From: Adineta vaga
Taxonomy: Eukaryota; Rotifera
Direction: 5' to 3'
NCBI GenBank assembly: GCA_021613535.1
Contig: CP075494.1
Coordinates: 5,332,001-5,396,000 of the forward strand
Length of the DNA stretch: 64,000 bases
Shown here: one piece after another, positions 48,265-59,202 of the stretch
How positions within the stretch are numbered: position 1 is the stretch's first letter
Layout of the letters: each line of letters starts with the position of its first letter
Notes under the pieces: generated by a model
Seen by the model: only the letters and a program-made list of their open reading frames with translations
Told to the model about the DNA's origin: nothing
Database searches by the model: none
Position numbers and translations under genes: made by a program

Positions 48265-48985
48265 ACAAATCTGATAGAATCAAACTTTTCGTCATTTTTA
48301 GAAATTGATGATGATACAAAAAGCAGCTTCGATTTTGAACAGTCATATTCAGTTTGTCATTTGTGCATTTACGGTTTTAATTCATTACGTTGAACAGAAT
48401 GATGAAACACGATTACTAATACTCTGATCAGCGAGCAAATGACACATCACTCTATATTATATTTGTGATAGAAATACATATAAAATTGTATTTAATCATC
48501 TACAGATAACAGCTAGTGAAGAGATTAACAAATTATAGTACTATTCTGAAAACGTTATTGAAGCATTGATTTCAAGTTATAATTATTGTTTGTCGATAAA
48601 TGATATCAGTTTTACACAAGATTATATGGATTTATTCCAAAAATTATTGAAACATAAATCTCAACATATTATAAAAGTGAGACAAATTGGATTAGGACGT
48701 GTTCTGAAAGATTAGGTACGAATACTGTAGTTGGATTTACTATTGAACATCCAAATCTTTTATCTATCTTCATTGTCGAATTATACAATAGTATTCATGA
48801 TTTTAACACACGACGTATTTGCTATGTGAACGTTACTACTGTAGTAGCTATTCGAATACCTGCAACATTCTTTGCTTTTATCGAACATTGACATGATGGT
48901 GAGAATTTCAAGCGTGCATTGTACTACACAAGTAAACAGCATATGATTATCCACGACGAGCTGCATGTCTAACTTACAAAACATA
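48265..48985 (+). pseudogene. Relic of an ARM/HEAT-type protein gene (paralogue of 61518-64000)
   Basis: Translations of the plus strand match the intact minus-strand gene at 61.5-64 kb piece by piece, with stops and frame changes between. Examples (relic / intact): NLIESNFSSFLEIDDDTKSS / MIASNFIPFLEIDGDATSD; LYYICDRNTYKIVF / LSYICSGATYKNLF; ALISSYNYCLSINDISF / AFISGYTYCVSVNHIAF; IEHPNLLSIFIVELYNSI / IEQYPSLLSIFLMELYDSI; VAIRIPATFFAF / IAVRMPETFCGA; YYTSKQH / FYTSKQH; PRRAACLT / PQRAACLT. At least three stops, several frameshifts and a deletion of about 12 codons are visible. It is a dead copy of the C-terminal part of the family. Confidence 0.85.
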
Positions 48986-49166
48986 TGTTATAAATGTACA
49001 TATATTCATCTAACCTACGTAACATTGATACTCTTTTTGTTTCTCGAAACACACGTGCGTATTTTTTTTCTCGATTTATGCTGTTCTCTTTTTCTTCTTT
49101 CTACACGGAGAAAGAAAAATCTACGATGCATTATAGGTAACTAGTGTTTTTATTTCGTGTCTAGTG

Positions 49167-50037
49167 ATGATGTCGAACGCCAATATGAAAGTAATATCTA
49201 CGGATGGAGAAGAATTTAATATTAGTTATGATATTGCCAAACAATCAAGATTACTTCATTCATATTTTGATGGTAAGTTTTTCTTCGTGTTGATTATTAT
49301 AAATGTAAATCATTTCGTCCTTGTCAAAATTTTACAGAGAGTTTCGATGAACCAATAAAATTACCTCTTGTTAATGCATCTATTCTGAAATCAGTGAGTC
49401 ACCTCTTCTTCGTTCAATTTGAAGGAAATTATTTCTTACAGGTCATTGATTTTTGTGAACATCATAAAAATGATCCTGAAGCTGAAATTAGCGACGACGA
49501 CGATGATGATGACGATAACAACAATAATATTACTAAAAAAAATGTTCAAGAATTAAAACAGTAAGTTTTTATTCTATTGAACAAAACCGTCGATAACTAC
49601 AAGATAGAGACTGTATAAAATGAAAAATCAATCTATATACTGATTGATAATCACAAACTAGAACATGTGATATAGATGCATACATATTTCTATCTAGAAG
49701 AAAACCCGTCAGTGAATGGGATCGAGCATTCATTCAACGATTTTCTGTTCGTGATGAATCATTGTTTGATATTGTCACCGTATGTGTACTTTTTCTCTTG
49801 AATCTTTCTATATGAAAATTCTTTTCATTTTCTTTTCAGGCTGCTAATTATCTTGATATTCCAATTCTATTAAACACTATTTGTAAATCAATAATTTATT
49901 TAATTAAAGGTAAAACATCGGAAGAAATAAGAGAAATATTTAAAATTGCTGAATTACTCAACGAAACAACAACAACAACAACAGATTCAACATCGAGTAA
50001 TCATTCTGTAACTTCGCAAACTAAAACCAAAACATAA
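49167..50037 (+). CDS. SKP1-like protein
   Basis: Five exons, 49167-49272, 49338-49393, 49442-49560, 49701-49779 and 49840-50037; 185 residues. It matches SKP1, the adaptor that joins F-box proteins to CUL1 in SCF ubiquitin ligases. Blocks are [20 protein letters not shown] at the start, [13 protein letters not shown], and [20 protein letters not shown] followed by [11 protein letters not shown]. An Asp/Asn-rich loop (about eight Asp) sits where other SKP1 proteins have an acidic loop. The usual WCXXF-type C-terminal end is replaced by a Thr/Ser-rich tail, so it is a divergent paralogue. For exon 4 the acceptor at 49699-49700 was chosen over the nearby CTAG because only it keeps the SKP1 frame. 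A CTAG lies two bases before the ATG, as for a trans-splice site. Confidence 0.85.
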
Positions 50038-50559
50038 TCTACAATTATATGTAAAAACAATACAGAACCTATCTATTATCTTATTTTTTGTAAAATTTTT
50101 ATACAAGCTTTTATTCTAGCGTACCTTTATTAATAATTAATCTTTTTATTTACAATAAGTTTTATTAATTGAGGATGTCTCGATAAGTGAATATCTATAT
50201 TTTATCCTTTTCTCGATGAAATGGTTTCGTCTGTTCACATTCACAGATTACAAGATAGAATCCAACTAATAATATTCGTGATTGTTTTCAATTGTTTCTA
50301 CTAGAATACTTCTTGAAAATCGAACTCAAATAGAAAAAAATTGCTCCGTCAATTCACAATCATGCAAAACTTCATTGATGATATGTTCATTTGAATAGTT
50401 TTATAGATGAACGATAGTCAATAATTAATCAATAACATTATTTCATAGTAGAATGTGATTGTTCCGAGAGAAAAAACATAGATGAAGAGACGATTGAAGA
50501 CAAAGATTTAGAAAAGAAATAAATTATTTGCTCGCTATTTTGCAATCAGTATATCTTGT
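50038..50559 (-). repeat. Intergenic with decayed copy of neighbouring gene family
   Basis: Read on minus, 50420-50350 gives a segment (NEHIINEVLHDCELTEQFF) resembling one from 51725-51655 (MEFYITSVVLHNSDSIEQFF). The DNA at about 50215-50260 resembles 51597-51640. I take this as the remains of a tandem duplicate of the gene at 50560-51478. Confidence 0.45.
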
Positions 50560-51478
50560 TTAGTTGTTCATTTCCGAGAACATAGATAATATGTTCCATA
50601 TACATATTGAAAGTTGAACTGATGTCGATGTTTTTAAGAAAGTCTGAGAGTAATTCGCAAGAGATGATTTATCGATATTATCGAAGAAGTTCTTTGTTAG
50701 GTTTACCACTTGATTAGCAATCTGTTTTGAATTACAGTTATTTCGATCACATATAATATTGAAATCATTATTATCTTGATTAAACTCAATTGGTAGATTT
50801 ATATACAAAAATGTCACATCAACAAGACATACATTACTCTACAGATTAAAAAAGAATCGTACATGTGAAATAGAAAAATGAAAGTATTTACTCTGACACA
50901 AGCACGTTGCGGAATACTCGTAGATTTATATTGTCGTGTTATTGAACATTTTGTGCTATTGTCGATTTTTGAACATTCATGACTTGAATTTGAGTTCGTA
51001 TCAAAACACGAAAGTGATTCATTTGTTGCTGGTATCGTTAATAATTCTTTCAAATCTTTGATAAGCTTAGTTAGGTGAGCTGTTTGTCTAATATATTTCC
51101 GTAGAAGTTGATCTATTTCATTGACAATAGAAAAGTTAGAAGAATAACATTGAATTATTAAAATAATTGTCACTTCCTAAAAGTAGTTTTATAATAATAC
51201 GTATAGAAGATCCACTTTTTTTCATAAAATACCATTTTTGATGGAAGAATAACTTTTATATTCTTTCGACTGAGATGTTTTATTCCTATTAGTGTATCGT
51301 TCGAATCTGTTTCATTGGCAGTACTGAAAACGACTGAAGTGATTTGTTTATCATAATCGATCGTAAGAATAGTCCTACATATATCTGCAGAAGTTTGACT
51401 TTCTTTTGAAAAACATTTTATCGGCCATAGATTTTTTCTGGGTAACTCACCCACACCCACCCTCAAGATCATATCCAT
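50560..51478 (-). CDS. Cysteine-containing protein of unknown function, probably fragment of a larger family
   Basis: Three exons, 51478-51233, 51176-50892 and 50838-50560, with introns of 56 and 53 bp, all phase 0; 269 residues. No signal peptide follows the ATG at 51478, so the true N-terminus may lie in lost or unseen exons. It contains several N-x-S/T sites and at least ten cysteines (for example FDTNSNSSHECSKIDNSTKC and CDRNNCNSKQ), as in extracellular domains. Clean splice sites and the exact frame support it being or having been a gene. Decayed relatives lie on both sides (50.2-50.4 and 51.6-52.5 kb). An adhesion-receptor ectodomain fragment is conceivable but unproven. Confidence 0.5.
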
Positions 51479-51589
51479 ATACCATTTATTTGTAGTTGTT
51501 CAGTGTGAATAATCGATGGTTAGTAAATCGTTGGACCATGCATCATTTATCGTCACTTGGTATCGAATATCAAATTATAAATTGCATCT

Positions 51590-52500
51590 TCCTTAATGGC
51601 AGGGTTTCATCTGCTTACACTTAGAGATCATGCTAGAATCTGAGTATTTTCGAAAAAACTGCTCAATCGAATCAGAATTATGTAAAACGACTGATGTTAT
51701 GTAGAATTCCATCTGCACTGTACCTATTTGAACGTTTGTTGACTTTATTACTTGATTACCAACTTGTTTTCAATTACAATTATGTAATACTTTGAACTTC
51801 GATGTTCATTTCTAGATTTAAAATGATCGAGTGTCATATTCTGATAAATAATATAGACAATAAACGTCCTTCGAATCAGTTTAGTAGATCAATCTGTAGA
51901 AATCAGTTTCCATTGAATAACTTGATTTTATACATTGTTACTTCATAGAAAGATGTAAATTTAGTTTATTCATTCAGTTGACAATTTCTGAATCAGTTCA
52001 GATGCATAATCAAGAAGACAACAGAGTAATTGTTTGCTTGTAAATGATAGTTGCATTTTTGTAAACAGAAAATCAAAATTTTTCTTCACTGAGTGCAGAA
52101 ATTTAACTTAGAAAATGTTAGCATTAGATTTTCTCATTATAAATCATTATGTAGCTATTTTTACTTACTTGATATTAAAGAAAATCTGATAGAAGTAAAA
52201 CAAACGATTATCCTCTTAATGTCAATTCATTTTCATTGAGTGTCAGAGAGTACGTAACCTATAGCATTTATCAATTGTATATAAACTAGTGAAACATTAT
52301 ATAGATGTCAAAATATATTCTTTCGAATGTCGTCTTTTTTACATCATAATCAGACTCTATGTAAAATGTAAAACGATGTTTCTTTAATTCGTGTAGATCT
52401 ACCGAACTGACTACATGTTTTTCTTGTAAATTAAATAGATTTCGACCAAACTTATCTAATAAGAAATTATAATAAGAAATGAAGAATTCCATTGAGAACG
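51590..52500 (-). pseudogene. Decayed tandem copy of the 50560-51478 gene
   Basis: On minus, around 51790-51740, the sequence reads HNCN-stop-KQVGNQVIKSTN, close to RNNCNSKQIANQVVNLTKN of the open gene. It continues into a segment shared with 50350-50420. Stops and frame breaks are present. A 68-codon minus ORF at 52286-52492 may be another remnant, but has no match I can show. Boundaries are approximate. Confidence 0.5.
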
Positions 52501-53046
52501 TTCATTATTTTTTAGAACAAATGGAGAAAATTCGCTTAGTTATTCTTTTATTAAAGAATGATCTATTCTATATAGAATTTACCGTCTAAAAATATATTCC
52601 ATTCAACAATGATCACAACTTTTTACAGCAGTACCTCAATTATCAAATTCTAATATAATATATAATAATTTCCAAATGTAGACCAGAATTAATTAATTAA
52701 TTAATGGTAAAAGAAGGTAGCTTTTCTATTCGATTGTGACAAATTTGTTAATGATCATTTTTTTGTGTTTGCAGCTAGATAAAGCCCAGACACGTAGTAT
52801 ATGTGGAAGTAATCTTTTGATGCGTTTTTTCTGAGGAAAAAAAGAAGCTGTGATATTATCCTCTTACTTTTCTATTAATTTTAAAACATTTGCGAAGAAA
52901 ACGTACGGCATATAGAACAGAACTGACTCTTTCATTCTTCTCCAACATCGTACTGCGATACTTCAAATATCATCTATTTGAAATCGTTTTTATTATCGAT
53001 TGAATCTTTATAAAATATATTCTTAATATACCGTAGAAAGAGCAAC
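52501..53046. other. Intergenic upstream of b561 gene A
   Basis: About 550 bp, very AT-rich, with a TTAA run near 52690-52706. No gene seen. The 5' sequence directly before the b561 start differs from that of copy B. Confidence 0.5.
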
Positions 53047-53781
53047 ATGCCTGTAACTCTAGTACAAGCTCATGCTATGGTTATGATCATTGCATGGATG
53101 ATTTTCGGTTCAACAGGTATTCTGTTTGCACGATATGGACGAACCATACGTTTAGGAAATCGACGACAACTACTTGGCAAAGCTGTTTGGTTTCAGATCC
53201 ATCGTTTACTTCTTTCTCTTACACCTCTTCTCACACTTCTTGGTTTTTTCCTGATTCTTGTTCGAAAAGGTGGTCAATGGGTTGATCTTCAAGTTGCTGA
53301 TTTGCGATCAATTATTCATTCAATCTTTGGTGGTATCATTGTATGTTGTACAATTGTTCAAATCTGGTTGGCATTGTATCGTTGTCATCCACAAAGTCGG
53401 TATCGTTATATATTTGATTGGAGTCATCGGATAATAGGCATAGCATCATTTAGTCTATTCTTCCCAACAGTATTTCTCATGAGCAGCTTTTTGTCCCAGG
53501 TTCGTCCTCAACTTCTTCCGATTTTCTCCTGTTGGACTGCATGGATGATTGTGATAATCATCGTTCTCGAAAAAATACAATATCATCAACGAAAAAATGT
53601 TTTACCATTGAATAACAATGGTCAAATAGGGAATGGAAATATACGACCAGATTCTGAAACAAGTGCACATGTATACATTGGTAGTCGATATTATAATTAT
53701 ATTAAAATACTTTTGATTTTTTTTCATATAGTTATTAGTATTATTCTATCGATTGTATTTATTGTTTTTATGTGTATATAA
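53047..53781 (+). CDS. Cytochrome b561-domain ferric-reductase-like protein, copy A
   Basis: Intronless, 244 residues. It has the core of cytochrome b561/FRRS1-like transmembrane reductases, which pass electrons across a membrane between two b hemes. Four histidines at the expected helices are His9 (QAHAMVM), His52 (FQIHRLL), His91 (SIIHSIF) and His127 (WSHRIIG). Hydrophobic helices follow the pattern MVMIIAWMIFGSTGILFARYG. No DOMON or reeler domain is present, unlike vertebrate FRRS1. The first 395 nt are nearly identical to copy B at 60613, while the rest is clearly diverged. Confidence 0.87.
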   Translation: MPVTLVQAHAMVMIIAWMIFGSTGILFARYGRTIRLGNRRQLLGKAVWFQIHRLLLSLTPLLTLLGFFLILVRKGGQWVDLQVADLRSIIHSIFGGIIVCCTIVQIWLALYRCHPQSRYRYIFDWSHRIIGIASFSLFFPTVFLMSSFLSQVRPQLLPIFSCWTAWMIVIIIVLEKIQYHQRKNVLPLNNNGQIGNGNIRPDSETSAHVYIGSRYYNYIKILLIFFHIVISIILSIVFIVFMCI

Positions 53782-54354
53782 TATGAATTGATGTTGTTTT
53801 TATAACGAAATAAATATTTGAGATCGAAATTCTGCCATTTTTTGAATAATATATATACTCAGTTGATTAAAAAGTGTCATATCCGAAATTTCGGCCCATA
53901 TTATGTATAATGCTGAAGATTCGTGACAGTTTCGCTACTTTTGCGTATAAATGAACCTAATATTGATATGTAAAGGTAGAGATATTCAATATTCAGATTC
54001 TATTGAATTCCAAATTGAATGTCGGGAATCGCCAACAGACAGAACTTTGATAGCAGACATAGATTATAAGACTTTGGAACTTTTTTACAAGTTACTTGCG
54101 TGAAAATCAAATTAAGATCAGTTGTACCATTGTTCGATTAGTGTAAAACTCTTATTGCACACCTATGAACTCCCACAGTGATGATGATGATGATGATCTT
54201 ATACTAGATGTTGCAAACCTGTTCTTTTGAAAAAAGAATAAAATCTTGAATAACATCAATTTGAAAGAATAAAATTTATAATCAATACTTTAGAAAATGC
54301 AACAACAACTACAATTAAGAGAGAAACGCCATTACCTAATACGATAGAAAAGCG
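53782..54354. other. Convergent intergenic region
   Basis: 573 bp between the 3' ends of b561 copy A and a GPCR. It contains a GATGAT repeat near 54178-54198. No gene seen. Confidence 0.5.
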
Positions 54355-55320
54355 TCAATTTAGAGGACGGACTACAGGACTCTGTCGTTGCCTACAAGGA
54401 ATCATTTTCTTCAGTTTTGTTCTCAATTCAGTCATTGAACTAACGCATACAAATGGTAATAGAAGATTTCCATAAAACACCAAAAAATCTCCATAAAGTA
54501 CTAGATCTTCACTGAGGACGTGGTTTATCCCAAAAAACTGAACAAATTGTATAAGAACATGTGGCACATATATCCCGAGAAATAATGTTGATATTGATAA
54601 TAGTTGAATTGTCATTCTTCGATACTTCCGCCAATGAATGCGTTGACGCATTCGACTTTTTTGACAAATAATACGTATCAACAAACTAATACTAAAAACT
54701 GTAATAATTAATGTTGATATGATATCATTCACAATCATATCCCATAGAGTTAAAAACCGAATATCATAATAACAGAGTGGAGAACCACAGACAACTTCAG
54801 TATAATTATACGTATTTTCACAAGGAGGAAATAGGATTATAATAATACAATAGCAGAAACAGTACATAAGAAGTATTGTCATCGGCATATAATGAAAAAT
54901 GATTATTTTCTTTTTTGTGGTCACTAATCGATCATGAAAAATCAAAATATGTCGTTCCAATGCAGCCCATGCAAAGAGTAGTGTCGTAGTAATACGTAAA
55001 CCTTCATCTGCTACAATCCAAATCATACAAAAGTAAGATGATGTTGGCCAAACATGTTCAAGACGATAATAATTTAGCACCGATGGAATATGTACAAGTT
55101 GAATAAGAATATTTATAAAAAGAAGAAGAATAATAATATGATTATGAAGTGCTTGACGTAATGCTTGATGAAAAATTAGATATGAGAAAGCAAAGATTGA
55201 ACAAATCAATGAAGGAATATGAAACGGTAAAATAATCCAAAATCTTATTGAATAAGAGAAAACAATTGGATTAGATAATAACGATCCGTTCAAAATGGAA
55301 TCATTCAGCTCGTATGACAT
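54355..55320 (-). CDS. Rhodopsin-like GPCR, tandem copy 1
   Basis: Intronless, 321 residues, ATG at 55320. Seven membrane segments. The third ends in WAALERHILIFHDRLV, where E-R-H replaces DRY. A conserved extracellular pair PPCENTYNY and VCGSPLCYYD probably carries the disulfide cysteine. A basic loop (RQRIHWRKYRRMTIQLLS) leads into the sixth segment. Closely related to the receptors at 56197 and 58201 by all these blocks, and distinct from the pair at 1-1971. Ligand unknown. Confidence 0.87.
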   Translation of the reverse strand: MSYELNDSILNGSLLSNPIVFSYSIRFWIILPFHIPSLICSIFAFSYLIFHQALRQALHNHIIILLLFINILIQLVHIPSVLNYYRLEHVWPTSSYFCMIWIVADEGLRITTTLLFAWAALERHILIFHDRLVTTKKKIIIFHYMPMTILLMYCFCYCIIIILFPPCENTYNYTEVVCGSPLCYYDIRFLTLWDMIVNDIISTLIITVFSISLLIRIICQKSRMRQRIHWRKYRRMTIQLLSISTLFLGIYVPHVLIQFVQFFGINHVLSEDLVLYGDFLVFYGNLLLPFVCVSSMTELRTKLKKMIPCRQRQSPVVRPLN

Positions 55321-56196
55321 GTTTTCAATATGAGAATTAAAGAAGACTGTGCATAATAATCTTCGGCTTACTAACTTAGATAAATTTATCTAAGAGTTTT
55401 GTCATTATGTCGTTTTTTATAGAATTCTCTAGAAGAATATAATATCTAAAAAAAGAAAATTATTAGTTAGGATATGTGAGTTATTACAAATGAATCCGAT
55501 TGAATACATTCCATAATTAACATAGGACACAGATTGATATGTGGAAAAAACAATTAATTTGAATGAATGTAAGTAAATTTATCATTGTATAGATCGACAA
55601 ATTACGTCGTATAAAATAAGTCCTGCTGATTTTGCATCATCAAGATATATTTACTCTGTTTAGTAAAAAAGTAGTTTTCAATTGTGACTTTTCTCTTTTT
55701 TCTATCGATACTCTTGGAATATTCTGAAAATTAATTTCATGAAAGACATTCTTTATTAAATATTCATTCCTATAAAAGCTAATAATGTTTATTAAAGTAG
55801 CTTTGTTTCTTCGTTCACATAGCAAGCTCAGATTAGTATTATCATTTTATAAGATATATACGCAGTACGATGTGGTTATTCTCTGGAACAAATATCAGGT
55901 ACTTTTAAAACAAAATTTTAAAACGAATTTTAATTACTCGAAGAAACATATCTTTCCAATTTGTCTAATTAAGAATAGGTTAGATTTCGATAGTTGATTG
56001 TACTCTTTCTTACAGATATTATGCTGTTGAACAACATCTTGTCAGTTAACCCTTTTTGACGACATGTCTTTCTATTACCGTAAGAACCATTAATGAAATT
56101 GAGATGGTTTATATCAATATACATGCTTTCATCACAAATCTTCGTTTCGTACAAAGATCAAAAGTGGTTATATTAAGTAAAAGATACTGTTTTCAT
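55321..56196. other. Intergenic between tandem GPCRs
   Basis: 876 bp, AT-rich. Three overlapping ORFs of 60-70 codons lie here on both strands without coding features. No gene called. Confidence 0.5.
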
Positions 56197-57192
56197 CTAT
56201 CGAAGAGCTGGACGATGTGCCAATATTAATGTTTGAGGACGAACTGTCCGAGTTTGTCGCCCAAAACAGAAAAAAATATTTTTCAATTTTGTTTTCAAAT
56301 GAGGTATTGATCCTGCACATACAAATGGTAACAATAAATTACTATAATATTCAAAAAATTCTGCATAGCCCATAAACTCTGATCCAGTATTTTCTGGAAT
56401 ACCGCAAAGATAAAGAAATTCCATGATTATATGCGGTGCATGCAATGTTAAATATAAAAATGAGATTGATAGTAATTGAATTGTCATTTTTCGATAATTT
56501 CGCCAACGAATAGGTAATCGCATTTGACACTTTCGGTATACAATACGACATAAAAGACCACTACTACAAGTAATAATTAGCAATACTGGTGCGACATGAT
56601 TAATTACTACATCCCATATAGTCAATGTTCGAGATTCATAATAACAGAGTGGATAACCACAAACAAGATCGTCATAATCATATGTGTTTTCACATGGTGG
56701 AAATATAATTGCAATCAAATTGTAGCATATACAATAGAGAAAAATGAGAGTTAGTGGTAAATAATGAAAAATAATAGCTTTTCGTTTTGTCGCAACTAAT
56801 CGATCATGAAATATGAAAATATGTCGTTCAATCGCAGCCCAAGCAAAAAACAATGTTATTGAAATATGAAAACCTTCATCAACTGTAATCCAGATGATAC
56901 AAAATGAAGGTACTGATATCCAAACATATTCAATATAATAGAAAACAAGATTCCATAAAATACTTGTTAATTGAACAATAAAATTAATAGACAATAGAAT
57001 GATAATAACATGATTATGAAGAGCTTTTCGTAGTGTTCGTTTAGTAATATAATGATAGAGAACAAATATTGAGCAGATGACAGATGGAATGAAAAACGGA
57101 AGAATAATCCAAAATTGAACTATATGTGGAATAGCAATTTCATGAGAATGTTCGGACGATTCTTCGTGCGAACTACTGTTGTCAATTGACAT
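56197..57192 (-). CDS. Rhodopsin-like GPCR, tandem copy 2
   Basis: Intronless, 331 residues, ATG at 57192. Same architecture as the neighbours: WAAIERHIFIFHDRLV after the third segment, PPCENTYDYDDLVCGYPLCY in the second extracellular loop, and RWRNYRKMTIQLLSISFLYL at the sixth segment. The N-terminal extracellular stretch is short and Ser/Glu/His-rich. The order and shared text show it arose by tandem duplication. Confidence 0.88.
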   Translation of the reverse strand: MSIDNSSSHEESSEHSHEIAIPHIVQFWIILPFFIPSVICSIFVLYHYITKRTLRKALHNHVIIILLSINFIVQLTSILWNLVFYYIEYVWISVPSFCIIWITVDEGFHISITLFFAWAAIERHIFIFHDRLVATKRKAIIFHYLPLTLIFLYCICYNLIAIIFPPCENTYDYDDLVCGYPLCYYESRTLTIWDVVINHVAPVLLIITCSSGLLCRIVYRKCQMRLPIRWRNYRKMTIQLLSISFLYLTLHAPHIIMEFLYLCGIPENTGSEFMGYAEFFEYYSNLLLPFVCAGSIPHLKTKLKNIFFCFGRQTRTVRPQTLILAHRPALR

Positions 57193-58200
57193 ATTTAAAG
57201 AATGAAAGATAAGCTAAAGATAACTTTTGCAATGAGTTTTGTATTTTTCAGTTCCTCTCGTTCTCATTTTTAGACGCCATTGCTTTAATGAGTTTCCCTT
57301 TCATATGTCAAGAATCTCTCAAATCGCATAAGAGAAAAATATGTTCAGAAAATCCGACGGAAGCTATTAAGGCGAAAAGCTCCTTCGAAAAAGCTTCTGA
57401 TTTTATTAGGAAACGTGTCTTAACTATGGAAATAAATCTAATTTCCAGGTAAATCGCATATACATAGAGATATGCTATTGCATCGATAATTTCTACTTAA
57501 AATATCATTAAAAACTTTTTGTTAATAAAAAATATTCGAAAGACAAAGTTTTCTTCATGCTTGTTTTTGACCTCAAGAAAAGTGATGTGACAAAGTGTTT
57601 ATAGGCTAATATTATGACATTGAGTGTAATACAAAACATTTTCAAAAACTACTGGAATATGCCTCTTTCCTTACATATACGTAAGACTTTTGAAATACAA
57701 GAATTTTTTGAATTATTTAAATTAATATTTATAGTTTTAGTCAAGGGGTTATGGAATATGAACGATTAACTTGTTTTTGTTTTCCATTTAAATCTAATGG
57801 TCTAGACAATAAATTCTCTTGCTTTCATACGGTAAATAAATCTTCTGGTCCTGTTAGGTTATTTAATAGTTAATCACATAGGGTGGATGAATTTATTAAA
57901 GTTTCGTCGTAATCTACTATTGCATAGAAGAATTGCACTGAAATCAAATTATGAGTTGCCTTTATGCGTGGTATTTCGAAAAAACTATAATACAAAAAAA
58001 AACGTCGAAAGATTGAATGTGTTTTTTTGTATTTGATATGTGTATTCTATATAATCTCGAAATTCATTCAAGATATTCGCATGATTTTTGTTTGTAGTAG
58101 TGAGGACTTCTGAGTGGAATTCGAAATATAGAAATTTAATATTTAGCAATACAGCATGATAGTAAATTACATTTGTTTCACAATGCTACAAAAGTTGTCT
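57193..58200. other. Intergenic between tandem GPCRs
   Basis: About 1 kb, AT-rich. No gene or relic recognised. Confidence 0.5.
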
Positions 58201-59202
58201 TTATTGTCGATCAATTGCACGACGGGATAATGGCAATGTATGAGGATGAATCAATCGTTCTTGTCGTTTCCAACATAGACAAAACATATTTTTTAATTTG
58301 ATTTTCAATTCAGGCATTGAACCAGCACATACAAATGGTAATAGAAGAGTACCATAATACGCAAAGAATTCAGAATAGACCATAAAATCTGCACCAATCT
58401 CCTCTGAGATACAACATAATTGAAGAAATTCCATGAACATATGTGGTATATAGATAATCAAATACAACAATGAGATTGCTAATAACTGTACTGTCATTTT
58501 TCGATATTTTCGCCAATGAGTTGGTTGACGCATTTGGCACTTCTGATACAATATACGTAAAAGAAGTGTAAAGCTACATAATACAATAATTATAACTGGA
58601 ATGAGATGATTCACTATTACATCCCACATAGCTAATAATTCTTCTTCATAAAAACAAAGTGGTTCACCACATGTAAGTTCTTCATAATTGTATGTATTTG
58701 CACAGGGTGGTAAAATAATCACGATCATAATATAACAAAAACAATAGAGAGAAACAGTAATCGTTGGTGTATAATGAAAAATAATGATTCTCCTGTGGGT
58801 TAGTACTAATCGATCATGAAAAATGAGAATATGTCGTTCAATCGTTGCCCACGCAAAAAGTGCTGTTATTGTGATGAATAATCCTTCATGAATGACAATC
58901 CAAATAGTACAGAAAACAGGGGACTGTGGCCAGACATAGCCTAAATAATAATAGCTAAGTGTGAATGGAATATCTGTCAATTGAACGATAAAATTAACAA
59001 GAAGAAGAATAGTGATAACATGATTATGCAAAGCTTGACGTAGTGTGTGATTAGTAATAAAATGGTACAAGACGAATAATGAACAGATCACTGATGGTAT
59101 GTAGAATGGGAGAATAATCCAGAATCGCATTAAGAGATGAATTGAAATTTCATGTGATGATAATGAAAGATCTTTGAAGGAAGTGTTACCTTTATTTGAC
59201 AT
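58201..59202 (-). CDS. Rhodopsin-like GPCR, tandem copy 3
   Basis: Intronless, 333 residues from the ATG at 59202. The open frame continues 87 bases upstream but only from a TTG, and the ATG gives an N-terminus like its paralogues. Family blocks are WATIERHILIFHDRLV, PPCANTYNYEELTCGEPLCF and HWRKYRKMTVQLLAISLLYL. The long cytoplasmic tail is basic. Ligand unknown; same subgroup as copies 1 and 2. Confidence 0.87.
   Translation of the reverse strand: MSNKGNTSFKDLSLSSHEISIHLLMRFWIILPFYIPSVICSLFVLYHFITNHTLRQALHNHVITILLLVNFIVQLTDIPFTLSYYYLGYVWPQSPVFCTIWIVIHEGLFITITALFAWATIERHILIFHDRLVLTHRRIIIFHYTPTITVSLYCFCYIMIVIILPPCANTYNYEELTCGEPLCFYEEELLAMWDVIVNHLIPVIIIVLCSFTLLLRILYQKCQMRQPTHWRKYRKMTVQLLAISLLYLIIYIPHMFMEFLQLCCISEEIGADFMVYSEFFAYYGTLLLPFVCAGSMPELKIKLKNMFCLCWKRQERLIHPHTLPLSRRAIDRQ

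Noticed and set aside
48781-48984. 67-codon minus ORF
   Set aside because: Antisense to the gene relic, whose plus-strand translation aligns with a paralogue.
53094-53285. 63-codon plus ORF present identically in both b561 copies (also 60660-60851)
   Set aside because: It lies in another frame inside the b561 gene; its conservation follows from the near-identity of the two copies, not from coding selection.
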